Shown one piece after another: positions 35,489-43,661 of a stretch of 64,000 nt of DNA. Each line of letters opens with the position of its first letter. Position 1 is the stretch's first letter. The notes beneath the pieces are model-generated. The model was not told the DNA's origin. It saw only the letters and a program-made list of their open reading frames with translations, and ran no database searches. Source of the DNA: Rhodococcus sp. 14-2483-1-2 (GTDB taxonomy: Bacteria; Actinomycetota; Actinomycetes; Mycobacteriales; Mycobacteriaceae); contig NZ_NPFW01000023.1 in NCBI RefSeq assembly GCF_002259405.1, forward strand, positions 395,467 to 459,466, written 5' to 3'. A program made the position numbers and the translations under genes.

Positions 35489-38400
35489 ATGCGATCGTTG
35501 GACGCTGTAGAAGCCGCGCTGCGGCTTCGTCTCCTGGATGAAGGCATGGACACCGGCGGTGGAGTAGTCCCGACCCGCTCGGATCCGGATCGCGCCCTAC
35601 TGTCGGCCGCGCAGCAGGGAGTGTGGACCTACCAGCAACTGGTACCGGGCAGTGTGGTCTACAACTTGTGCCTGGCCCTGACATTCGACGGTCTCGTCGA
35701 CGATCTCGCCCTCGAACAGGCGTTCTCTGCGGTCGTCGAGCGTCACGAAATCCTGCGCACCACATACCATTCCGATGCATCCGGGGTGCCGTTTCAGCGA
35801 ATTCACCAGCACCTCCCCTACCGTTCCGATCGTGTCGATCTCGGCGATGGCGTCGATGCAGCGCAGCGCTACCGGGACCTTGTAGACACTCTCGTCGCCG
35901 AACCGCTCGACCTCGAGGCCGACCCGTCTCTACGCCTGACCGTGGCGCGGATGGGCGACAACCGCACCGTCGCAATCGTGCTGATGCAGCACATCGCCTG
36001 GGACGGCATGACTCTGCAGGCATTGTCTCGCGACATCGAGCGTTTCTATCGTCTGGCGCTCGACGGAAAGCTCACGGTGGAACCGCTCGCGTTGCAAGTG
36101 GCGGACTTCGCGGAATGGGAGATCGCCGAGTACCGACGAACGGACTGGACACAGGCCATCTCGTTCTGGAAGAACACGTGGACTCCGGAACTGGATGCGT
36201 TGCAATTGCCCTACGACCGCCGTCCTGCGCAGGCCTCGTCGCGAGGAGCCCGTCTCGATCGCAGCCTGAACGCCTCGGCTGCAACACATCTGCGTGGGCT
36301 CAGTAGCCGACTTCGAGCAACTCCGTTCGAGGTGTTTCTGGCCGTGTACTACATCGCCCTGCGTCAGATCACCGGTCAACACGACATCGTCGTGGGCACC
36401 ACCGTCGCCAATCGTGAAGCTGCGGGCCAGGAGCTGTTGATCGGCAATCTGAGCAACATGGTCGCCCTCCGTTTCGTCTCCGACGATGATCGCACGTTCG
36501 CCGAGTTGGTCGATCACATCCATCGGGTCGATGCCGAGGTGTTCCGGCACAAGCGATTCCCGTACGAGGACGTGGTGCGAATCGCCAAGCGCGTCAATCC
36601 GACCGTCGGCACCCAGTTGTTCGACACGATGGTGCTCTTCCTCGACCAGAAGATCGACGGGCCGGTCCTGCCGGGCTGCACCACCAGCTGGGAGCTCGTC
36701 GACAACGGATCGGCGTTGCTGCCTGTCGCCGTCGAGACATTCTTGCTGAGCGACCGTGTCGACGTACAGATCACATTCCAGACCGACCTGTTCGACCCCG
36801 AGACGATCGAGCGCCTGCACGAGTACATAGAGCAGGTGCTCACGCACGCGACGGTGTCCACGACGGTCGGGGAGCTGGCCGAGTTGTCGAGAGCAGATTC
36901 TGCTCGCATCGACCGGTGGACGTCGGGACCACCGATGGACATCACCCCGACCACCGTCGACGCCATGACGCGTGAGGCTGCGCAGACCTATCCGGATCGA
37001 ATCGCGGTCGTATTCGGCGAGGTGGAACTGACGTACGCGCAATTCGACTCCGCAGTCAATCGATTCGCACGCACGTTGATCGCTCGTGGAGTACGACCCG
37101 GTGATTTCGTCGCGGTACACGCCGACCGTAGCGAGTGGCTCGCCGTTGTCGTGGCCGGCCTCCTGCGCGCCGGCGGCGTCTACGTTCCCATCGATCCCGA
37201 CTACCCGGCCGAGAGGGTCGAGTACATCGTCGACGACGCAGAGCCGACCGTCGTGGTCAGACACCTCGTCGACGAACGCACGCCACCCTCACTCGACGTT
37301 CCGGTGTTGGATCTCGGAGATCCCGCGGTGCTCGCCGAGATCGAGGCCACCGACGGAACATCGGTGCGCGCCGACGAGGTGGAACGACCGACGGTTCCCG
37401 ACGAGCCTGCATACCTGATCTACACCTCCGGAACCACGGGCAAGCCCAAAGGTGTCGTCATCGATCATCGTGCGGTCAGCAACCGAGTTCAGTGGATGCG
37501 CAACCACTTCGGCATGATCGAAACCGAGCGCGTTCTGCAGAAGACGCCGATCGGTTTCGACGTGTCGGTGTGCGAGATCATCGCTGCGGTCTCGTCGGGA
37601 GCGTCGTTGGTTCTGGCGCAGCCCGGCTGGTGGTGGATGGATGCCCACGCCCTCACCGATTTCATCGAGAAGTATCGAATCACCGTGCTCTCGTTCGTTC
37701 CGACGATGCTCCGAGCATTTCTCGACGCCGGCACAGGTGATGAGAGATTGCGGTCCGTGCGCTTTCTGTTCTGTGGTGGAGAGGCCGTCTCGCCTTGGCT
37801 GGCGGAGGAGGCCGGACGCGCATTCGACTGTCCTGTCATCGGTCTCTACGGTCCGAGCGAAGCAACCATGGACATCACGTACGAGGATTTCAGCGGGATC
37901 ACCGACGACTCGCAGTTCCGCTCGTCGCTGATCGGTGTCCCCGAGTCGAACTCGAGCGTCTGGGTCCTGGACTCCGCGCTCCGCCGTGTTCCCCAGGGCG
38001 TGACGGCCGAATTGTACGTCGGTGGAGTGCAATTGGCGATCGGCTATCACGAGCGCCCCGGCTTGACGGCGGGCGCGTTCGTCGCCAACCCGTTCTCCGC
38101 ACCCGGAGATCGCATGTACCGTACCGGTGATCTGGTGCGGTGGAGTTCGACCGGGCGTCTCGAGTTCATCGGCCGCGCCGACGACCAGGTGAAGATTCGT
38201 GGCCACCGGATCGAGCTCGGCGAGATCGGCACCGTTCTGCGCCAGGTTCCTGGCGTGATGTCCGCTGCAGCAACGGCGATTCCGCGGGCGACCGGTCCGG
38301 TTCTCGCTGCCTACTACATCGCGGACACCGGTGCCGAGGAGATCTCGGACGAGCAGCACGCGGACAACATCAAGAGCTACCTGGCGCACAGGTTGCCGAG

Positions 38401-41400
38401 CTACATGGTGCCGTCGATCCTGGTGAAGATGGCGTCGCTGCCCTTCACCTCGAACGGGAAGCTCGATCACAAAGCGTTGCCGATCCCCGACTTCGGCGAC
38501 AGATCGGGAACCGGGCGTCCGCTGCAGGGCGAGACCGAACACATCGTTGCCGAGATAGTACGGTCCACCCTCGATATCCCAGAATCCACCGCGATGGCCG
38601 CAGACGACGACTTCCTCTCCCTCGGCGGAGACTCGATCAGTGCCATCCGCATGGCCGCAGCACTCAAGAAACGCGGGCTCCACGTCAGTACCAAGGCACT
38701 GTTCGAGGCGAGAACCATTGGGCTGATCGCTGCGGCCACCGAGCAGATCGCACCGAGCGACGCTCGGCCGCTCTCCCCGGTCGAGAGCGAATACGGTGAA
38801 ATTCCGCTTGGACCCGTCGCTTCCATGCTGATCGACAAGGTCACGGACTACGCAGGCTACTGCCAGGCGACGGCCGTCGTCACTCCTGCCGGCTCAACTG
38901 CAGAGCGCCTCGCGGAGGTGTTGGACGCAGTGGTGGCCGCTCATCCGATGCTGTCGGCCTCGGTCGTCGTCGGCGCACACGGACACCCGGTCTTCTCGGT
39001 ACCGGAGGACCCGGTGGCACCTGCACTCACCGAGGTTGTTCTCCGACCCGGCGCCACCATGAAAGAAACACTGGCAGAACAACTCCGAGCAGCGGGTGGC
39101 CGAATGGACCCCGCGGCCGGTCACATGGTCGAGGCCGTGTGGGTGCATGACGACAGCGAGTTCGGGCGATTGTTGCTGGTGATCCATCACCTGGTGATCG
39201 ACGGCGTCTCATGGCGCATCATCGGTGACGACCTTCGTCGATTCTGGTCCGCAGACACCGTCACCCCACCGCGCAGCACTTCTGTGACGGCATGGAACAC
39301 GAGCGTCGCCGAGATCGCGCGATCGCCGCAGTTCACCGAACAACTCGACTTCTGGCGAGGACAGGACATCCCCGAACCTGCACTGGGAACGCGGCCGTTC
39401 GACCCCGCCGTCGACAGAGTGTCGACCGTTCGCGAAGTGACCGTGACCCTCGGAGTGGAGGAGACGACAGCCCTCACCGACACCGTCGCGCGGGCTTTCC
39501 GATGCGAACTCGTCGACATTCAGCTCGCGGCGCTGTTGCTCGCTGTCCGGCGTCACCGTGGGGACGGCCCGTTGTCGGTGAACCTCGAGCGTCACGGACG
39601 CGAGGAATCGCTCTTCTGCGACGCCGATCTGTCCGACACCGTCGGGTGGTTCACGTCGATCTACCCGGTCACGTTCACCGACACCGCAACCGACATGGTC
39701 GAGGCGGTGAAGTCGGTGAAGGAGCAGTTGCTGTCCTTCCCCGACGCCGGGATCGGCTGGGGTCTGCTGCGCTGGTCGAACGACGACACTCGGCCCCTGC
39801 TGGCCGAGCGCGCAGAGCCTCGGATCAGCTTCAACTACATGGGTCGGTTCGCGGTCGGGGACGAGCAGACGCGCGAATGGGGACCGGCACCCGAGTTTCC
39901 GTACCTGACGGGCTATGCCGACGAGAACATGCCTGCCGCCGCAATCCTCGATGTCAATACGGTGACCCTCGTCGACGGAAACGATGCGCGGCTCGAAGCG
40001 TCGTTCCGATTCCCCGGCGGGATCCTCTCGACCCACGCTGCCCGGGAGATCGCCGACGGTTGGGTGAGCGCGCTGGCCGAGATCACCGCCGAACTGGGCC
40101 GGGACCGCCGCCTGTACCTCACTCCAAGCGATGTTCTCGCCGACGGCGTCACCCAGCTCGATCTCGACGACTGGCAGCGGCAGTACAGCGACGTGGTGGA
40201 GGTCTACCCGTTGGCACCGATGCAGGAGGCGATGTATCTCGCCGGGATCACCAGCGCAGAGAAGGACATCTACTCGGTCCAGATGTTGATCGGGGTGCGC
40301 GGAGAGCTCGACACTCCGAGACTCGTCGAATCGATGAACCTCGTCGCCGGCAGGTATCCCAATCTCAGGGTGTCCATCGGGGTGTCGCGAGCCGGCACAC
40401 CGCTCGGCATCGTGCCCGCACACGTGAAACTCGACGTGCACGAGCTGGATCTGACGAACGACGTCGCCGACGTGCCGGCGGCCCTCCAGAGCGTGCTCGA
40501 CGAGGACATGGCGCGCCCATTCGATGTTGCGGCAGGCCCGTTGCTGCGGGCGATGGTCGTTCACCTTCCCGAGAACGAGCACCTCATGGTGCTGACGGCT
40601 CATCACATCATTTCGGACGGATGGTCGGGTCAGTTGATGCCCGGTGAGGTGTTCGTCGATTACGCCACCCGTGTCGGATCCGACGCTCTGCCACCGTCGA
40701 CGGCGTTCGCCGAGTTCCTCACGCTGATTCGCGATCGACGCGACGCCGCCGAACAAGCCTGGGCTCGATACCTCGAACCTGTCGAGGAACCGACGATCGT
40801 GGCACCCGATCACGCGTCGGGTGAGATGCCCGTCGATCACGAGTTCGAGATCGATGCCGACATCGTCGAACGTCTGCGGGTGGTGGCCACGGATGGGGCG
40901 AGCACGCTGAGCTCGGTCTGCCAGCTCGCATGGGCACATGTACTGCGACAGTTCACCGGCCAGAATCGGATCGTGTTCGGCGAAGTGGTAGCGGGCCGCC
41001 CGACCGACATCGACGACATCGACAGCGCCATCGGGTCCTTCGCGAACACGGTACCGCGAGTGTTCGACATGGCCGACGACCGTACCTGGCGACAGCATCT
41101 GGACGTCGTCCAACGCCAGCGCGTGGAACTGATGGATTACGAACAGTATTCGATCACCGAAGCGCACAAGGTCACCGGTGTACGGAGATTGTTCGACACG
41201 ATGATCGCCTTCCAGTCCTACCCCTCAGGCCGCGCCGAGATGGAACGTCTCCTGGCGCGACGCGGACTCGACCTGGTCTCGTTCAGTGCGCGGGGCGAAT
41301 CCGAACATGCGTTGCGGCTCACAGTGTTTCCCGGTGACGGTCTTCGGATCGTCCTGTCCTATGCGGCCGACTCCTTCGACATGTTCGACGTGGAGATCAT

Positions 41401-41521
41401 CCAGTCCGCCTACTCGGCCACGTTGCGGTCGATCGCGGAGCACCCGGACGCGCGGCTCGCCGACGCCGCAGTGCTCGACGAGAACGATCAGGCGTACCTG
41501 ACCATGCGCCGCACGTGGTGA
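35489..41521 (+). CDS. mbtE: NRPS, C-A-PCP-E-C (MbtE-like, with epimerase and extra C domain)
   Basis: 2010 residues from ATG 35489, given a proper GAAGGA spacing that ATG 35483 lacks. C domain (20-470) with QHIAWDG (first His is Gln); A domain (490-1010) with YTSGTTGKPKG, FDVSVCEII (about 690), GLYGPSEATMDIT and SNGKLDHKAL (about 988); PCP with LGGDSIS (about 1045); epimerisation domain with HHLVIDGVSW (about 1233), NLERHGRE, TVGWFTSIYPV and FNYMGRF (about 1448); C domain with HHIISDGW (about 1705). The E domain predicts a D-configured residue accepted by the following C domain. Hand-read pocket D V C S F G L M D K; N6-hydroxylysine is plausible but unproven. Confidence 0.87.
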   Translation: MRSLDAVEAALRLRLLDEGMDTGGGVVPTRSDPDRALLSAAQQGVWTYQQLVPGSVVYNLCLALTFDGLVDDLALEQAFSAVVERHEILRTTYHSDASGVPFQRIHQHLPYRSDRVDLGDGVDAAQRYRDLVDTLVAEPLDLEADPSLRLTVARMGDNRTVAIVLMQHIAWDGMTLQALSRDIERFYRLALDGKLTVEPLALQVADFAEWEIAEYRRTDWTQAISFWKNTWTPELDALQLPYDRRPAQASSRGARLDRSLNASAATHLRGLSSRLRATPFEVFLAVYYIALRQITGQHDIVVGTTVANREAAGQELLIGNLSNMVALRFVSDDDRTFAELVDHIHRVDAEVFRHKRFPYEDVVRIAKRVNPTVGTQLFDTMVLFLDQKIDGPVLPGCTTSWELVDNGSALLPVAVETFLLSDRVDVQITFQTDLFDPETIERLHEYIEQVLTHATVSTTVGELAELSRADSARIDRWTSGPPMDITPTTVDAMTREAAQTYPDRIAVVFGEVELTYAQFDSAVNRFARTLIARGVRPGDFVAVHADRSEWLAVVVAGLLRAGGVYVPIDPDYPAERVEYIVDDAEPTVVVRHLVDERTPPSLDVPVLDLGDPAVLAEIEATDGTSVRADEVERPTVPDEPAYLIYTSGTTGKPKGVVIDHRAVSNRVQWMRNHFGMIETERVLQKTPIGFDVSVCEIIAAVSSGASLVLAQPGWWWMDAHALTDFIEKYRITVLSFVPTMLRAFLDAGTGDERLRSVRFLFCGGEAVSPWLAEEAGRAFDCPVIGLYGPSEATMDITYEDFSGITDDSQFRSSLIGVPESNSSVWVLDSALRRVPQGVTAELYVGGVQLAIGYHERPGLTAGAFVANPFSAPGDRMYRTGDLVRWSSTGRLEFIGRADDQVKIRGHRIELGEIGTVLRQVPGVMSAAATAIPRATGPVLAAYYIADTGAEEISDEQHADNIKSYLAHRLPSYMVPSILVKMASLPFTSNGKLDHKALPIPDFGDRSGTGRPLQGETEHIVAEIVRSTLDIPESTAMAADDDFLSLGGDSISAIRMAAALKKRGLHVSTKALFEARTIGLIAAATEQIAPSDARPLSPVESEYGEIPLGPVASMLIDKVTDYAGYCQATAVVTPAGSTAERLAEVLDAVVAAHPMLSASVVVGAHGHPVFSVPEDPVAPALTEVVLRPGATMKETLAEQLRAAGGRMDPAAGHMVEAVWVHDDSEFGRLLLVIHHLVIDGVSWRIIGDDLRRFWSADTVTPPRSTSVTAWNTSVAEIARSPQFTEQLDFWRGQDIPEPALGTRPFDPAVDRVSTVREVTVTLGVEETTALTDTVARAFRCELVDIQLAALLLAVRRHRGDGPLSVNLERHGREESLFCDADLSDTVGWFTSIYPVTFTDTATDMVEAVKSVKEQLLSFPDAGIGWGLLRWSNDDTRPLLAERAEPRISFNYMGRFAVGDEQTREWGPAPEFPYLTGYADENMPAAAILDVNTVTLVDGNDARLEASFRFPGGILSTHAAREIADGWVSALAEITAELGRDRRLYLTPSDVLADGVTQLDLDDWQRQYSDVVEVYPLAPMQEAMYLAGITSAEKDIYSVQMLIGVRGELDTPRLVESMNLVAGRYPNLRVSIGVSRAGTPLGIVPAHVKLDVHELDLTNDVADVPAALQSVLDEDMARPFDVAAGPLLRAMVVHLPENEHLMVLTAHHIISDGWSGQLMPGEVFVDYATRVGSDALPPSTAFAEFLTLIRDRRDAAEQAWARYLEPVEEPTIVAPDHASGEMPVDHEFEIDADIVERLRVVATDGASTLSSVCQLAWAHVLRQFTGQNRIVFGEVVAGRPTDIDDIDSAIGSFANTVPRVFDMADDRTWRQHLDVVQRQRVELMDYEQYSITEAHKVTGVRRLFDTMIAFQSYPSGRAEMERLLARRGLDLVSFSARGESEHALRLTVFPGDGLRIVLSYAADSFDMFDVEIIQSAYSATLRSIAEHPDARLADAAVLDENDQAYLTMRRTW

Positions 41522-41550
41522 CGCGTTCGCACTTCCGACAAGGAGAAGAC

Positions 41551-42321
41551 ATGTCCACCGCACTCGGTTGGATCAGGCAGTTTCACACACCGGTGTCGGC
41601 GTCCGCACCGCCGCTCGTGATCTGTCCGCACGCAGGGACAGGGGCATCGGCGTACCGGGCGTTCTCCGAGCAATTCAGCCGATACTTCGACGTCGTGGCG
41701 TTGCAGTATCCCGGCCGGCATGACCGCATCGGTGAGCCAGCCGCTGGGTCGGTCGGCGAACTCGGCGAGGAAGCGCTGGCCGAGTTCACGGAGTCGCCGC
41801 ACAACCGTGGACGGGGTGTGACCGTGTTCGGGCACAGCATGGGCGCACTCGTCGCGTTCGAGTTCGTTCGCGCTGCCGAAGCCGCCGGAATTCCGGTTCG
41901 TCTTCTGGCCGTGTCGGCGGCGGTTCCGCCCGGCCGACAGGCAGACCGAGCGCCGCACCCGACCGACGAGGACGAGATTCTCGACCGACTCGTCGCGCTG
42001 GGTGGCACGGGTACCGAAATTCTGGCCAGCCGCGACATCATGCGCATGGCGATCCCTGCACTCACCGCCGACTACCGCGTCGTCGACACGTACTCCTGCC
42101 CAGAGAACGCGACCGTCGACGCCCCCGTGCTGGCGCTCGGTGGCGACGCCGATCCGATTGTCGGCGTCGGTGATCTCTACGGTTGGGAAGCGCACACCAC
42201 CGCCGGGGTCACGGTCTCGCTCTTCGACGGCGAACATTTCTACCTGAACGACAACGTGGAATCCATCGCCGAATTGCTCGCTGTACCGGAGCGCACCGAC
42301 GTCGCGGAGATCGCCCGATGA
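41551..42321 (+). CDS. mbtT: Type II thioesterase (MbtT/NbtT-like)
   Basis: 256 residues, alpha/beta hydrolase. PHAGTGASAYR forms the oxyanion region, Ser is in FGHSMGALVAFEF, the acid probably in ALGGDADPIV, and His in DGEHFYL. Type II thioesterases clear misprimed carrier domains in NRPS/PKS lines. AAGGAG precedes ATG 41551, and the gene overlaps the KS gene by 4 bases. Confidence 0.9.
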   Translation: MSTALGWIRQFHTPVSASAPPLVICPHAGTGASAYRAFSEQFSRYFDVVALQYPGRHDRIGEPAAGSVGELGEEALAEFTESPHNRGRGVTVFGHSMGALVAFEFVRAAEAAGIPVRLLAVSAAVPPGRQADRAPHPTDEDEILDRLVALGGTGTEILASRDIMRMAIPALTADYRVVDTYSCPENATVDAPVLALGGDADPIVGVGDLYGWEAHTTAGVTVSLFDGEHFYLNDNVESIAELLAVPERTDVAEIAR

Positions 42322-43661
42322 CGTTGCCTCGCAGCGATACCGGTACGTATGCCGACGACGATGTCGTCGTAGTCGGCATGGCCGTCGAAGCACCGGGCGG
42401 AGTGTCGACGGTCGACCAGTTCTGGGAGGTACTCCACGCCGAACGAGAGACGATCGGGCGGTTCCCGCGCGATCGGGGATGGCGGTTGGACCGGCTCGCG
42501 TCACTGGGGCGCACCGAAGGGTGGCGAACCGTCTCCGACGCCGGTGGATTCCTCGACGAGGCAGCAGCTTTCGACCCTCGATTCTTCGGGATCACACCGC
42601 GTGAGGCGATCGCAATGGACCCTCAGCAACGGGTGGGTCTGCGCGTCGCGTGGCGTGCACTGGAGAACTCCGGTATCGATCCCGAGTCGATCGACGGTGA
42701 CGAGATGGGCTGCTTCATGGGTGCCATGATCACCGAATACGGCCCCTCGATGTCTACAGTCAACGAGCACAACGGATATCAGCTGTCGGGAAGCTCGCTC
42801 AGTGCTGTCGCAGGCCGCATCTCTCACGTCCTCGGATCCCTCGGCCCCTGCCTGACCGTCGATACCGGATGCGCGGCGTCGTTGACCGCGGTGCATCTGG
42901 CCGCCAACTCGATCCGACTGGGGGAGTGCGACTGGGCCGTGGCGGGCGGAGTGACCGTCATGGGCTCGGAGATGATGTTCGTCGAGTTCGCCAAGAACAA
43001 CGCGTTGTCGGTGGACGGCCACTGTCGTTCGTACACGGCATCGGCCAGCGGAACCGTGTGGTCCGAGGGTGCCGGGGTCGTCGTCCTCGAACGCGCCTCA
43101 CGCGCACGCCTGGCGGGCCACCGAATCCACGGGTGCATCCGCGGGTCGGCGACCAACCACAACGGGTCCGGTGCCGCGCTCGCAGTGCCACGAGGGGAGT
43201 CGCAGGTTCGACTGATCGACCGAACGCTCCGCGTCGCAGGCGTTCGCGCGGAACAGGTCTCGCTGATCGAGGGCCACGGCACCGGAACGCAGGTGGGTGA
43301 CCCGATCGAGTTGAACGCTCTCGCTCGCACCTACGGCGCCGCAGCATCGGCCGCCGGCACCCGCGTCGATGTCGGGTCCTGCAAATCCAACTTCGGTCAC
43401 ACTCAAGCTGCAGCAGGTGTTCTCGGATTGATCAAGGTACTCGCCTGTGCCGACCGTGGCGAACTGGTACCGACGTTGCACGCAGACGACCCGACGGACG
43501 AAATCGACTGGGACCGATCCGGTTTGAGGCTCGTCGAGAAGGTTCGACCGTGGCCCGCGGAGGGCGGTGTTCGGCACGGTGCGGTATCGGCGTTCGGAAT
43601 CGGCGGAAGCAACGCGCACCTCGTCGTCGCCGTCGACGAGAAGGAGTACGCGCGTGCCTAG
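42318..43661 (+). CDS. mbtC: Stand-alone polyketide ketosynthase (MbtC-like)
   Basis: 447 residues. The KS triad is complete: Cys in VDTGCAASL (about 184), His in EGHGTGTQVGDP (about 319), His in SNFGHTQAAAG (about 360). It extends the peptidyl intermediate by one malonyl unit together with the AT-KR-ACP protein encoded next. In mycobactin this gives the beta-hydroxy acyl linker between the two lysines. It overlaps the next gene by 8 bases. Confidence 0.92.
   Translation: MTLPRSDTGTYADDDVVVVGMAVEAPGGVSTVDQFWEVLHAERETIGRFPRDRGWRLDRLASLGRTEGWRTVSDAGGFLDEAAAFDPRFFGITPREAIAMDPQQRVGLRVAWRALENSGIDPESIDGDEMGCFMGAMITEYGPSMSTVNEHNGYQLSGSSLSAVAGRISHVLGSLGPCLTVDTGCAASLTAVHLAANSIRLGECDWAVAGGVTVMGSEMMFVEFAKNNALSVDGHCRSYTASASGTVWSEGAGVVVLERASRARLAGHRIHGCIRGSATNHNGSGAALAVPRGESQVRLIDRTLRVAGVRAEQVSLIEGHGTGTQVGDPIELNALARTYGAAASAAGTRVDVGSCKSNFGHTQAAAGVLGLIKVLACADRGELVPTLHADDPTDEIDWDRSGLRLVEKVRPWPAEGGVRHGAVSAFGIGGSNAHLVVAVDEKEYARA

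Noticed and set aside
39209..41167. A 652-codon open frame on the minus strand inside the large NRPS gene
   Set aside because: It is the mirror of the plus-strand C and E domains, whose motifs (HHLVIDGVSW, FNYMGRF, HHIISDGW) are in the right order. GC-rich DNA routinely opens such shadows.
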